NCBI GenBank assembly: GCA_023634235.1
Contig: JAMKCF010000069.1
Span: 372,001 to 436,000 of the forward strand
Length of the DNA: 64,000 nucleotides
Direction: 5' to 3'
Origin: Pisaster brevispinus
Taxonomy: Eukaryota; Echinodermata; Asteroidea; Forcipulatida; Asteriidae
Positions 34,549 through 48,980 of this stretch are shown here, piece after piece. The position numbers and the translations under genes were made by a program. The notes beneath the pieces are model-generated. The model did no database searches. It was not told the origin of the DNA and was given only the letters and a program-made list of their open reading frames with translations. Positions within the stretch are counted from its first letter, which is position 1. Each line of letters starts with the position of its first letter.

Positions 34549-37500
34549 TTGACGGTGCAGCATTCTAGACTAGACTTCCCTGAAGACCTTTTCTGCGAGG
34601 GGACATGGCCAAATCACAAAACCTGGGCAATTAGGAGCTTTCTAGCAAAAAGTGACGCCATCTTTGTTGCCCAAAAAACCTCAATAATTCATGGAATAAA
34701 ATGGTTGCGGCCTTCAAGTTCGAACCAGCACCGTCGGGGGAGGTGTCCGCAAAAAGTGATCGCCGAAAATCGCCATGTTACCGGGGGTCGAATTTTGGGA
34801 ATATTTGACAGGTAGTACCCTGTCGCCATTTTTGAATTTTGGGGTCGAAAACAAAAGTGCGATTTGAAAGTGCAGCGTTCTAGACTAGACTTCCCTGAAG
34901 ACCTTTTCTGTGTGGGGACATGGCCAACTCCCAAAACCTGGGCAATTAGGAGCTTTCTACCAAAAAGTGACGCCATCTTTGTTGCCCAAAAAAACTCAAT
35001 AATTCATGGAATAAAATAGTTGCGGCCTTCAAGTTCGAACCTGCACCGTCGGGGGAGGTGTCCGCAAAAAGTGATCGCCGAAAATCGCCATGTTACCGGG
35101 GGTCGAATTTTGGGAATATTTGACAGGTAGTACCCTGTCGCCATTTTGAATTTTGGGGTCGAAAACAAAAGTGCGATTTGACGGTGCAGCGTTCTAGACT
35201 AGACTTCCCTGAAGACCTTTTCTGTGTGGGGACATGGCCAAATCCCAAAACCTGGGCAATTAGGAGCTTTCTAGCAAAAAGTGACGCCATCTTTGTTGCC
35301 CCAAAAACCTCAATAATTCATGGAATAAAATGGTTGCGGCCTTCAAAGTCCAACCAGCACCGTCGGGGGAGTCGTCCGCAAAAAGTGATCGCCGAAAATC
35401 GCCATGTTACCGGGGGTCGAATTTTGGGAATATTTGACAGGTAGTACCCTGTCGCCATTTTGAATGTTGGGGTCGAAAACAAAAGTGCGATTTGACGGTG
35501 CAGCGTTCTAGACTAGACTTCCCTGAAGACCTTTTCTGTGTGGGGACATGGCCAACTCCCAAAACCTGGGCAATTAGGAGCTTTCTACCAAAAAGTGACG
35601 CCATCTTTGTTGCCCAAAAAAACTCAATAATTCATGGAATAAAATAGTTGCGGCCTTATAGTTCGAACCAGCACCGTCGGGGGAGGTGTCCGCAAAAAGT
35701 GATCGCCGAAAATCGCCATGTTACCGGGGGTCGAATTTTGGGAATATTTGACAGGTAGTACCCTGTCGCCATTTTGAATGTTGGGGTCGAAAACAAAAGT
35801 GCGATTTGACGGTACAGCGTTCTAGACTAGACTTCCCAGAAGACCTTTTCTGTGTGGGGACATGGCCAACTCCCAAAACCTGGGCAATTAGGAGCTTTCT
35901 ACCAAAAAGTGACGCCATCTTTGTTGCCCAAAAAAACTCAATAATTCATGGAATAAAATAGTTGCGGCCTTCAAGTTCGAACCAGCACCGTCGGGGGAGG
36001 TGTCCGCAAAAAGTGATCGCCGAAAATCGCCATGTTACCGGGGGTCGAATTTTGGGAATATTTGACAGGTAGTACCCTGTCGCCATTTTGAATGTTGGGG
36101 TCGAAAACAAAAGTGCGATTTGACAGTGCAGCGTTCTAGACTAGACTTCCCTGAAGACCTTTTCTGTGTGGGGACATGACCAACTCCCAAAACCTGGGCA
36201 ATTAGGAGCTTTCTACCAAAAAGTGACGCCATCTTTGTTGCCCAAAAAAACTCAATAATTCATGGAATAAAATAGTTGCGGCCTTCAAGTTCGAACCAGC
36301 ACCGTCGGGGGAGGTGTCCGCAAAAAGTGATCGCCGAAAATCGCCATGTTACCGGGGGTCGAATTTTGGGAATATTTGACAGGTAGTACCCTGTCGCCAT
36401 TTTGAATTTTGGGGTCGAAAACAAAAGTGCGATTTGACGGTGCAGCGTTCTAGACTAGACTTCCCTGAAGACCTTTTCTGTGTGGGGACATGGCCAACTC
36501 CCAAAACCTGGGCAATTAGGAGCTTTCTACCAAAAAGTGACGCCATCTTTGTTGCCCAAAAAAACTCAATAATTCGTGGAATAAAATAGTTGCGGCCTTC
36601 AAGTTCGAACCAGCACCGTCGGGGGAGGTGTCAGCAAAAAGTGATCGCCGAAAATCGCCATGTTACCGGGGGTCGAATTTTGGGAATATTTGACAGGTAG
36701 TACCCTGTCGCCATTTTGAATTTTGGGGTCGAAAACAAAAGTGCGATTTGACGGTGCAGCATTCTAGACTAGACTTCCCTGAAGACCTTTTCTGCGAGGG
36801 GACATGGCCAAATCACAAAACCTGGGCAATTAGGAGCTTTCTAGCAAAAAGTGACGCCATCTTTGTTGCCCAAAAAACCTCAATAATTCATGGAATAAAA
36901 TGGTTGCGGCCTTCAAGTTCGAACCAGCACCGTCGGGGGAGGTGTCCGCAAAAAGTGATCGCCGAAAATCGCCATGTTACCGGGGGTCGAATTTTGGGAA
37001 TATTTGACAGGTAGTACCCTGTCGCCATTTTTGAATTTTGGGGTCGAAAACAAAAGTGCGATTTGACAGTGCAGCGTTCTAGACTAGACTTCCCTGAAGA
37101 CCTTTTCTGTGTGGGGACATGGCCAACTCCCAAAACCTGGGCAATTAGGAGCTTTCTACCAAAAAGTGACGCCATCTTTGTTGCCCAAAAAAACTCAATA
37201 ATTCATGGAATAAAATAGTTGCGGCCTTCAAGTTCGAACCAGCACCGTCGGGGGAGGTGTCCGCAAAAAGTGATCGCCGAAAATCGCCATGTTACCGGGG
37301 GTCGAATTTTGGGAATATTTGACAGGTAGTACCCTGTCGCCATTTTGAATTTTGGGGTCGAAAACAAAAGTGCGATTTGACGGTGCAGCGTTCTAGACTA
37401 GACTTCCCTGAAGACCTTTTCTGTGTGGGGACATGGCCAAATCCCAAAACCTGGGCAATTAGGAGCTTTCTAGCAAAAAGTGACGCCATCTTTGTTGCCC

Positions 37501-40500
37501 CAAAAACCTCAATAATTCATGGAATAAAATGGTTGCGGCCTTCAAATTCCAACCAGCACCGTCGGGGGAGTCGTCCGCAAAAAGTGATCGCCGAAAATCG
37601 CCATGTTACCGGGGGTCGAATTTTGGGAATATTTGACAGGTAGTACCCTGTCGCCATTTTGAATGTTGGGGTCGAAAACAAAAGTGCGATTTGACGGTGC
37701 AACGTTCTAGACTAGACTTCCCTGAAGACCTTTTCTGTGTGGGGACATGGCCAACTCCCAAAACCTGGGCAATTAGGAGCTTTCTACCAAAAAGTGACGC
37801 CATCTTTGTTGCCCAAAAAAACTCAATAATTCATGGAATAAAATAGTTGCGGCCTTATAGTTCGAACCAGCACCGTCGGGGGAGGTGTCCGCAAAAAGTG
37901 ATCGCCGAAAATCGCCATGTTACCGGGGGTCGAATTTTGGGAATATTTGACAGGTAGTACCCTGTCGCCATTTTGAATGTTGGGGTCGAAAACAAAAGTG
38001 CGATTTGACGGTACAGCGTTCTAGACTAGACTTCCCTGAAGACCTTTTCTGTGTGGGGACATGGCCAACTCCCAAAACCTGGGCAATTAGGAGCTTTCTA
38101 CCAAAAAGTGACGCCATCTTTGTTGCCCAAAAAAACTCAATAATTCATGGAATAAAATAGTTGCGGCCTTCAAGTTCGAACCAGCACCGTCGGGGGAGGT
38201 GTCCGCAAAAAGTGATCGCCGAAAATCGCCATGTTACCGGGGGTCGAATTTTGGGAATATTTGACAGGTAGTATCCTGTCGCCATTTTGAATGTTGGGGT
38301 CGAAAACAAAAGTGCGATTTGACAGTGCAGCGTTCTAGACTAGACTTCCCTGAAGACCTTTTCTGTGTGGGGACATGACCAACTCCCAAAACCTGGGCAA
38401 TTAGGAGCTTTCTACCAAAAAGTGACGCCATCATTGTTGCCCAAAAAAACTCAATAATTCATGGAATAAAATAGTTGCGGCCTTCAAGTTCGAACCAGCA
38501 CCGTCGGGGGAGGTGTCCGCAAAAAGTGATCGCCGAAAATCGCCATGTTACCGGGGGTCGAATTTTGGGAATATTTGACAGGTAGTACCCTGTCGCCATT
38601 TTGAATTTTGGGGTCGAAAACAAAAGTGCGATTTGACGGTGCAGCGTTCTAGACTAGACTTCCCTGAAGACCTTTTCTGTGTGGGGACATGGCCAACTCC
38701 CAAAACCTGGGCAATTAGGAGCTTTCTACCAAAAAGTGACGCCATCTTTGTTGCCCAAAAAAACTCAATAATTCGTGGAATAAAATAGTTGCGGCCTTCA
38801 AGTTCGAACCAGCACCGTCGGGGGAGGTGTCAGCAAAAAGTGATCGCCGAAAATCGCCATGTTACCGGGGGTCGAATTTTGGGAATATTTGACAGGTAGT
38901 ACCCTGTCGCCATTTTGAATTTTGGGGTCGAAAACAAAAGTGCGATTTGACGGTGCAGCATTCTAGACTAGACTTCCCTGAAGACCTTTTCTGCGAGGGG
39001 ACATGGCCAAATCACAAAACCTGGGCAATTAGGAGCTTTCTAGCAAAAAGTGACGCCATCTTTGTTGCCCAAAAAACCTCAATAATTCATGGAATAAAAT
39101 GGTTGCGGCCTTCAAGTTCGAACCAGCACCGTCGGGGGAGGTGTCCGCAAAAAGTGATCGCCGAAAATCGCCATGTTACCGGGGGTCGAATTTTGGGAAT
39201 ATTTGACAGGTAGTACCCTGTCGCCATTTTTGAATTTTGGGGTCGAAAACAAAAGTGCGATTTGACAGTGCAGCGTTCTAGACTAGACTTCCCTGAAGAC
39301 CTTTTCTGTGTGGGGACATGGCCAACTCCCAAAACCTGGGCAATTAGGAGCTTTCTACCAAAAAGTGACGCCATCTTTGTTGCCCAAAAAAACTCAATAA
39401 TTCATGGAATAAAATAGTTGCGGCCTTCAAGTTCGAACCAGCACCGTCGGGGGAGGTGTCCGCAAAAAGTGATCGCCGAAAATCGCCATGTTACCGGGGG
39501 TCGAATTTTGGGAATATTTGACAGGTAGTACCCTGTCGCCATTTTGAATTTTGGGGTCGAAAACAAAAGTGCGATTTGACGGTGCAGCGTTCTAGACTAG
39601 ACTTCCCTGAAGACCTTTTCTGTGTGGGGACATGGCCAAATCCCAAAACCTGGGCAATTAGGAGCTTTCTAGCAAAAAGTGACGCCATCTTTGTTGCCCC
39701 AAAAACCTCAATAATTCATGGAATAAAATGGTTGCGGCCTTCAAATTCCAACCAGCACCGTCGGGGGAGTCGTCCGCAAAAAGTGATCGCCGAAAATCGC
39801 CATGTTACCGGGGGTCGAATTTTGGGAATATTTGACAGGTAGTACCCTGTCGCCATTTTGAATGTTGGGGTCGAAAACAAAAGTGCGATTTGACGGTGCA
39901 GCGTTCTAGACTAGACTTCCCTGAAGACCTTTTCTGTGTGGGGACATGGCCAACTCCCAAAACCTGGGCAATTAGGAGCTTTCTACCAAAAAGTGACGCC
40001 ATCTTTGTTGCCCAAAAAAACTCAATAATTCATGGAATAAAATAGTTGCGGCCTTATAGTTCGAACCAGCACCGTCGGGGGAGGTGTCCGCAAAAAGTGA
40101 TCGCCGAAAATCGCCATGTTACCGGGGGTCGAATTTTGGGAATATTTGACAGGTAGTACCCTGTCGCCATTTTGAATGTTGGGGTCGAAAACAAAAGTGC
40201 GATTTGACGGTACAGCGTTCTAGACTAGACTTCCCTGAAGACCTTTTCTGTGTGGGGACATGGCCAACTCCCAAAACCTGGGCAATTAGGAGCTTTCTAC
40301 CAAAAAGTGACGCCATCTTTGTTGCCCAAAAAAACTCAATAATTCATGGAATAAAATAGTTGCGGCCTTCAAGTTCGAACCAGCACCGTCGGGGGAGGTG
40401 TCCGCAAAAAGTGATCGCCGAAAATCGCCATGTTACCGGGGGTCGAATTTTGGGAATATTTGACAGGTAGTACCCTGTCGCCATTTTGAATGTTGGGGTC

Positions 40501-41060
40501 GAAAACAAAAGTGCGATTTGACAGTGCAGCGTTCTAGACTAGACTTCCCTGAAGACCTTTTCTGTGTGGGGACATGACCAACTCCCAAAACCTGGGCAAT
40601 TAGGAGCTTTCTACCAAAAAGTGACGCCATCTTTGTTGCCCAAAAAAACTCAATAATTCATGGAATAAAATAGTTGCGGCCTTCAAGTTCGAACCAGCAC
40701 CGTCGGGGGAGGTGTCCGCAAAAAGTGATCGCCGAAAATCGCCATGTTACCGGGGGTCGAATTTTGGGAATATTTGACAGGTAGTACCCTGTCGCCATTT
40801 TGAATTTTGGGGTCGAAAACAAAAGTGCGATTTGACGGTGCAGCATTCTAGACTAGACTTCCCTGAAGACCTTTTCTGTGAGGGGACATGGCCAAATCAC
40901 AAAACCTGGGCAATTAGGAGCTTTCTAGCAAAAAGTGACGCCATCTTTGTTGCCCAAAAAACCTCAATAATTCATGGAATAAAATGGTTGCGGCCTTCAA
41001 GTTCGAACCAGCACCGTCGGGGGAGGTGTCCGCAAAAAGTGATCGCCGAAAATCGCCATG
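34549..41060. repeat. Seven-monomer higher-order repeat, 2,199 bp, three copies
   Basis: TTCTGCGAGGGG with AAATCACAAAACC marks 34,549, 36,748 and 38,947 (each 2,199 bp apart). The odd variant GGCCTTATAG occurs near 35,656, 37,855 and 40,054 with the same 2,199-bp spacing. The extra base relative to 7 x 314 is the additional T at about 34,830, 37,029 and 39,228. The third copy appears to end one monomer early, as the next marked unit is 1,885 bp on, at 40,832. Confidence 0.9.
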
Positions 41061-44000
41061 TTACCGGGGGTCGAATTTTGGGAATATTTGACAGGTAGTA
41101 CCCTGTCGCCATTTTGAATTTTGGGGTCGAAAACAAAAGTGCGATCTGACAGTGCAGCGTTCTAGACTAGACTTCCCTGAAGACGTTTTCTGTGTGGGGA
41201 CATGGCCAACTCCCAAAACCTGGGCAATTAGGAGCTTTCTACCAAAAAGTGACGCCATCTTTGTTGCCCAAAAAAACTCAATAATTCATGGAATAAAATA
41301 GTTGCGGCCTTCAAGTTCGAACCAGCACCGTCGGGGGAGGTGTCCGCAAAAAGTGATCGCCGAAAATCGCCATGTTACCGGGGGTCGAATTTTGGGAATA
41401 TTTGACAGGTAGTACCCTGTCGCCATTTTGAATTTTGGGGTCGAAAACAAAAGTGCGATTTGACGGTGCAGCGTTCTAGACTAGACTTCCCTGAAGACCT
41501 TTTCTGTGTGGGGACATGGCCAAATCCCAAAACCTGGGCAATTAGGAGCTTTCTAGCAAAAAGTGACGCCATCTTTGTTGCCCCAAAAACCTCAATAATT
41601 CATGGAATAAAATGGTTGCGGCCTTCAAATTCCAACCAGCACCGTCGGGGGAGTCGTCCGCAAAAAGTGATCGCCGAAAATCGCCATGTTACCGGGGGTC
41701 GAATTTTGGGAATATTTGACAGGTAGTATCCTGTCGCCATTTTGAATTGTGGGGTCGAAAACAAAAGTGCGATTTGACGGTGCAGCATTCTAGACTAGAC
41801 TTCCCTGAAGACCTTTTCTGTGAGGGGACATGGCCAAATCACAAAACCTGGGCAATTAGGAGCTTTCTAGCAAAAAGTGACGCCATCTTTGTTGCCCCAA
41901 AAACCTCTATAATTCATGGAATAAAATGGTTGCGGCCTTCAAATTCGAACCAGCACCGTCGGGGGAGTCGTCCGCAAAAAGTGATCGCCGAAAATCGCCA
42001 TGTTACCGGGGGTCGAATTTTGGGAATATTTGACAGGTAGTACCCTGTCGCCATTTTGAATGTTGGGGTCGAAAACAAAAGTGCGATTTGACGGTGCAGC
42101 GTTCTAGACTAGACTTCCCTGAAGACCTTTTCTGTGTGGGGACATGGCCAACTCCCAAAACCTGGGCAATTAGGAGCTTTCTACCAAAAAGTGACGCCAT
42201 CTTTGTTGCCCAAAAAAACTCAATAATTCATGGAATAAAATAGTTGCGGCCTTCAAGTTCGAATCAGCACCGTCGGGGGAGGTGTCCGCGAAAAGTGATC
42301 GCCGAAAATCGCCATGTTACCGGGGGTCGAATTTTGGGAATATTTGACAGGTAGTACCCTGTCGCCATTTTGAATTTTGGGGTCGAAAACAAAAGTGCGA
42401 TTTGACGGTGCAGCGTTCTAGACTAGACTTCCCTGAAGACCTTTTCTGTGTGGGGACATGGCCAAATCCCAAAACCTGGGCAATTAGGAGCTTTCTACCA
42501 AAAATTGACGCCATCTTTGTTGCCCAAAAAACATCAATAATTCATGGAATAAAATGGTTGCGGCCTTCAAGTTCGAACCAGCACCGTCGGGGGAGTCGTC
42601 CGCAAAAAGTGATCGCCGAAAATCGCCATGTTACCGGGGGTCGAATTTTGGGAATATTTGACAGGTAGTACCCTGTCGCCATTTTGAATGTTGGGGTCGA
42701 AAACAAAAGTGCGATTTGACAGTGCAGCGTTCTAGACTAGACTTCCCTGAAGACCTTTTCTGTGTGGGGACATGGCCAACTCCCAAAACCTGGGCAATTA
42801 GGAGCTTTCTACCAAAAAGTGACGCCATCTTTGTTGCCCAAAAAAACTCAATAATTCATGGAATAAAATAGTTGCGGCCTTCAAGTTCGAACCAGCACCG
42901 TCGGGGGAGGTGTCCGCAAAAAGTGATCGCCGAAAATCGCCATGTTACCGGGGGTCGAATTTTGGGAATAATTGACAGGTAGTACCCTGTCGCCATTGTG
43001 AATTTTGGGGTCGAAAACAAAAGTGCGATTTGACGGTGCAGCGTTCTAGACTAGATTTCCCTGAAGACCTTTTCTGTGTGGGGACATGGCCAAATCCCAA
43101 AACCTGGGCAATTAGGAGCTTTCTACCAAAAAGCGACGCCATCTTTGTTGCCCAAAAAACTCAATAATTCATGGAATAAAATGGTTGCGGCCTTCAAAGT
43201 CGAACCAGCACCGTCGGGGGAGGTGTCCACAAAAAGTGATCGCCGAAAATCGCCATGTTACCGGGGGTCGAATTTTGGGAATATTTGACAGGTAGTACCC
43301 TGTCGCCATTTTGAATTTTGGGGTCGAAAACAAAAGTGCGATTTGACGGTGCAGCGTTCTAGACTAGACTTCCCTGAAGACCTTTTCTGTGAGGGGACAT
43401 GGCCAAATCACAAAACCTGGGCAATTAGGAGCTTTCTAGCAAAAAGTGACGCCATCTTTGTTGCCCCAAAAACCTCTATAATTCATGGAATAAAATGGTT
43501 GCGGCCTTCAAATTCGAACCAGCACCGTCGGGGGAGTCGTCCGCAAAAAGTGATCGCCGAAAATCGCCATGTTACCGGGGGTCGAATTTTGGGAATATTT
43601 GACAGGTAGTACCCTGTCGCCATTTTGAATGTTGGGGTCGAAAACAAAAGTGCGATTTGACGGTGCAGCGTTCTAGACTAGACTTCCCTGAAGACCTTTT
43701 CTGTGTGGGGACATGGCCAACTCCCAAAACCTGGGCAATTAGGAGCTTTCTACCAAAAAGTGACGCCATCTTTGTTGCCCAAAAAACATTAATAATTCAT
43801 GGAAATGGTTGCGGCCTTCAAATTCGAACCAGCACCGTTGGGGGAGGTGTCCGCAAAAAGTGATCGCCGAAAATCGCCATGTTACCGGGGGTCGAATTTT
43901 GGGAATATTTGACAGGTAGTATCCTGTCGCCATTTTGAATTTGGGGGTCGAAAACAAAAGTGCGATTTGACGGTGCAGCATTCTAGACTAGACTTCCCTG

Positions 44001-47000
44001 AAGACCTTTTCTGTGAGGGGACATGGCCAAATCCCAAAACCTGGGCAATTAGGAGCTTTCTAGCAAAAAGTGACGCCATCTTTGTTGCCACAAAAACCTC
44101 AATAATTCATGGAATAAAATGGTTGCGGCCTTCAAATTCGAACCAGCACCGTCGGGGGAGTCGTCCGCAAAAAGTGATCGCCGAAAATCGCCATGTTACC
44201 GGGGGTCGAATTTTGGGAATATTTGACAGGTAGTACCCTGTCGCCATTTTGAATGTTGGGGTCGAAAACAAAAGTGCGATTTGACGGTGCAGCGTTCTAG
44301 ACTAGACTTCCCTGAAGACCTTTTCTGTGTGGGGACATGGCCAACTCCCAAAACCTGGGCAATTAGGAGCTTTCTACCAAAAAGTGACGCCATCTTTGTT
44401 GCCCAAAAAAACTCAATAATTCATGGAATAAAATAGTTGCGGCCTTCAAGTTCGAACCAGCACCGTCGGGGGAGGTGTCCGCAAAAAGTGATCGCCGAAA
44501 ATCGCCATGTTACCGGGGGTCGAATTTTGGGAATATTTGACAGGTAGTACCCTGTCGCCATTTTGAATGTTGGGGTCGAAAACAAAAGTGCGATTTGACA
44601 GTGCAGCGTTCTAGACTAGACTTCCCTGAAGACCTTTTCTGTGTGGGGACATGACCAACTCCCAAAACCTGGGCAATTAGGAGCTTTCTACCAAAAAGTG
44701 ACGCCATCTTTGTTGCCCAAAAAAACTCAATAATTCATGGAATAAAATAGTTGCGGCCTTCAAGTTCGAACCAGCACCGTCGGGGGAGGTGTCCGCAAAA
44801 AGTGATCGCCGAAAATCGCCATGTTACCGGGGGTCGAATTTTGGGAATATTTGACAGGTAGTACCCTGTCGCCATTTTGAATTTTGGGGTCGAAAACAAA
44901 AGTGCGATTTGACGGTGCAGCATTCTAGACTAGACTTCCCTGAAGACCTTTTCTGTGAGGGGACATGGCCAAATCACAAAACCTGGGCAATTAGGAGCTT
45001 TCTAGCAAAAAGTGACGCCATCTTTGTTGCCCAAAAAACCTCAATAATTCATGGAATAAAATGGTTGCGGCCTTCAAGTTCGAACCAGCACCGTCGGGGG
45101 AGGTGTCCGCAAAAAGTGATCGCCGAAAATCGCCATGTTACCGGGGGTCGAATTTTGGGAATATTTGACAGGTAGTACCCTGTCGCCATTTTGAATTTTG
45201 GGGTCGAAAACAAAAGTGCGATCTGACAGTGCAGCGTTCTAGACTAGACTTCCCTGAAGACGTTTTCTGTGTGGGGACATGGCCAACTCCCAAAACCTGG
45301 GCAATTAGGAGCTTTCTACCAAAAAGTGACGCCATCTTTGTTGCCCAAAAAAACTCAATAATTCATGGAATAAAATAGTTGCGGCCTTCAAGTTCGAACC
45401 AGCACCGTCGGGGGAGGTGTCCGCAAAAAGTGATCGCCGAAAATCGCCATGTTACCGGGGGTCGAATTTTGGGAATATTTGACAGGTAGTACCCTGTCGC
45501 CATTTTGAATTTTGGGGTCGAAAACAAAAGTGCGATTTGACGGTGCAGCGTTCTAGACTAGACTTCCCTGAAGACCTTTTCTGTGTGGGGACATGGCCAA
45601 ATCCCAAAACCTGGGCAATTAGGAGCTTTCTAGCAAAAAGTGACGCCATCTTTGTTGCCCCAAAAACCTCAATAATTCATGGAATAAAATGGTTGCGGCC
45701 TTCAAATTCCAACCAGCACCGTCGGGGGAGTCGTCCGCAAAAAGTGATCGCCGAAAATCGCCATGTTACCGGGGGTCGAATTTTGGGAATATTTGACAGG
45801 TAGTATCCTGTCGCCATTTTGAATTGTGGGGTCGAAAACAAAAGTGCGATTTGACGGTGCAGCATTCTAGACTAGACTTCCCTGAAGACCTTTTCTGTGA
45901 GGGGACATGGCCAAATCACAAAACCTGGGCAATTAGGAGCTTTCTAGCAAAAAGTGACGCCATCTTTGTTGCCCCAAAAACCTCTATAATTCATGGAATA
46001 AAATGGTTGCGGCCTTCAAATTCGAACCAGCACCGTCGGGGGAGTCGTCCGCAAAAAGTGATCGCCGAAAATCGCCATGTTACCGGGGGTCGAATTTTGG
46101 GAATATTTGACAGGTAGTACCCTGTCGCCATTTTGAATGTTGGGGTCGAAAACAAAAGTGCGATTTGACGGTGCAGCGTTCTAGACTAGACTTCCCTGAA
46201 GACCTTTTCTGTGTGGGGACATGGCCAACTCCCAAAACCTGGGCAATTAGGAGCTTTCTACCAAAAAGTGACGCCATCTTTGTTGCCCAAAAAAACTCAA
46301 TAATTCATGGAATAAAATAGTTGTGGCCTTCAAGTTCGAATCAGCACCGTCGGGGGAGGTGTCCGCGAAAAGTGATCGCCGAAAATCGCCATGTTACCGG
46401 GGGTCGAATTTTGGGAATATTTGACAGGTAGTACCCTGTCGCCATTTTGAATTTTGGGGTCGAAAACAAAAGTGCGATTTGACGGTGCAGCGTTCTAGAC
46501 TAGACTTCCCTGAAGACCTTTTCTGTGTGGGGACATGGCCAAATCCCAAAACCTGGGCAATTAGGAGCTTTCTACCAAAAATTGACGCCATCTTTGTTGC
46601 CCAAAAAACATCAATAATTCATGGAATAAAATGGTTGCGGCCTTCAAGTTCGAACCAGCACCGTCGGGGGAGTCGTCCGCAAAAAGTGATCGCCGAAAAT
46701 CGCCATGTTACCGGGGGTCGAATTTTGGGAATATTTGACAGGTAGTACCCTGTCGCCATTTTGAATGTTGGGGTCGAAAACAAAAGTGCGATTTGACAGT
46801 GCAGCGTTCTAGACTAGACTTCCCTGAAGACCTTTTCTGTGTGGGGACATGGCCAACTCCCAAAACCTCGGCAATTAGGAGCTTTCTACCAAAAAGTGAC
46901 GCCATCTTTGTTGCCCAAAAAAACTCAATAATTCATGGAATAAAATAGTTGCGGCCTTCAAGTTCGAACCAGCACCGTCGGGGGAGGTGTCCGCAAAAAG

Positions 47001-48980
47001 TGATCGCCGAAAATCGCCATGTTACCGGGGGTCGAATTTTGGGAATATTTGACAGGTAGTACCCTGTCGCCATTGTGAATTTTGGGGTCGAAAACAAAAG
47101 TGCGATTTGACGGTGCAGCGTTCTAGACTAGACTTCCCTGAAGACCTTTTCTGTGTGGGGACATGGCCAAATCCCAAAACCTGGGCAATTAGGAGCTTTC
47201 TACCAAAAAGCGACGCCATCTTTGTTGCCCAAAAAACTCAATAATTCATGGAATAAAATGGTTGCGGCCTTCAAAGTCGAACCAGCACCGTCGGGGGAGG
47301 TGTCCACAAAAAGTGATCGCCGAAAATCGCCATGTTACCGGGGGTCGAATTTTGGGAATATTTGACAGGTAGTACCCTGTCGCCATTTTGAATTTTGGGG
47401 TCGAAAACAAAAGTGCGATTTGACGGTGCAGCGTTCTAGACTAGACTTCCCTGAAGACCTTTTCTGTGTGGGGACATGGCCAAATCCCAAAACCTGGGCA
47501 ATTAGGAGCTTTCTACCAAAAAGTGACGCCATCTTTGTTGCCCAAAAAACATTAATAATTCATGGAAATGGTTGCGGCCTTCAAATTCGAACCAGCACCG
47601 TTGGGGGAGGTGTCCGCAAAAAGTGATCGCCGAAAATCGCCATGTTACCGGGGGTCGAATTTTGGGAATATTTGACAGGTAGTATCCTGTCGCCATTTTG
47701 AATTTGGGGGTCGAAAACAAAAGTGCGATTTGACGGTGCAGCATTCTAGACTAGACTTCCCTGAAGACCTTTTCTGTGTGGGGACATGGCCAAATCCCAA
47801 AACCTGGGCAATTAGGAGCTTTCTAGCAAAAAGTGACGCCATCTTTGTTGCCACAAAAACCTCAATAATTCATGGAATAAAATGGTTGCGGCCTTCAAAT
47901 TCGAACCAGCACCGTCGGGGGAGTCGTCCGCAAAAAGTGATCGCCGAAAATCGCCATGTTACCGGGGGTCGAATTTTGGGAATATTTGACAGGTAGTACC
48001 CTGTCGCCATTTTGAATGTTGGGGTCGAAAACAAAAGTGCGATTTGACGGTGCAGCGTTCTAGACTAGACTTCCCTGAAGACCTTTTCTGTGTGGGGACA
48101 TGGCCAACTCCCAAAACCTGGGCAATTAGGAGCTTTCTACCAAAAAGTGACGCCATCTTTGTTGCCCAAAAAAACTCAATAATTCATGGAATAAAATAGT
48201 TGCGGCCTTCAAGTTCGAACCAGCACCGTCGGGGGAGGTGTCCGCAAAAAGTGATCGCCGAAAATCGCCATGTTACCGGGGGTCGAATTTTGGGAATATT
48301 TGACAGGTAGTACCCTGTCGCCATTGTGAATGTTGGGGTCGAAAACAAAAGTGCGATTTGACGGTGCAGCGTTCTAGACTAGACTTCCCTGAAGACCTTT
48401 TCTGTGTGGGGACATGGCCAAATCCCAAAACCTGGGCAATTAGGAGCTTTCTACCAAAAAGTGACGCCATCTTTGTTGCCCCAAAAAACTCAATAATTCA
48501 TGGAATAAAATAGTTGCGGCCTTCAAGTTCGAACCAGCACCGTCGGGGGAGGTGTCCGCAAAAAGTGATCGCCGAAAATCGCCATGTTACCGGGGGTCGA
48601 ATTTTGGGAATATTTGACAGGTAGTACCCTGTCGCCATTTTGAATGTTGGGGTCGAAAACAAAAGTGCGATTTGACAGTGCAGCGTTCTAGACTAGACTT
48701 CCCTGAAGACCTTTTCTGTGTGGGGACATGGCCAACTCCCAAAACCTGGGCAATTAGGAGCTTTCTACCAAAAAGTGACGCCATCTTTGTTGCCCAAAAA
48801 AACTCAATAATTCATGGAATAAAATAGTTGCGGCCTTCAAGTTCGAACCAGCACCGTCGGGGGAGGTGTCCGCAAAAAGTGATCGCCGAAAATCGCCATG
48901 TTACCGGGGGTCGAATTTTGGGAATATTTGACAGGTAGTACCCTGTCGCCATTTTGAATTTTGGGGTCGAAAACAAAAGT
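40832..48980. repeat. Thirteen-monomer (4,077-bp) segmental duplication
   Basis: Private variants recur exactly 4,077 bp apart: CCTCTATAATTC at 41,904 and 45,981, GAATCAGCAC at 42,261 and 46,338, ATTGACGCC at 42,504 and 46,581. After about 43.3 kb the spacing becomes 3,763 bp (43,967 against 47,730), so the second copy lacks one monomer. Differences between copies are few, for example TTGTGGCC at about 46,321. Confidence 0.9.
43070..43290. repeat. Block-1-type monomer embedded in block 4
   Basis: This monomer carries AGCGACG, CAAAGTCGAACC and TCCACAAAAAG, the marker set of block 1 some 26 kb away, within neighbours that lack it. A copy is at about 47,150-47,365 as part of the 4,077-bp duplication. 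Both have lost one C in the CCCAAAAAACTC region (313 bp). Confidence 0.8.
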
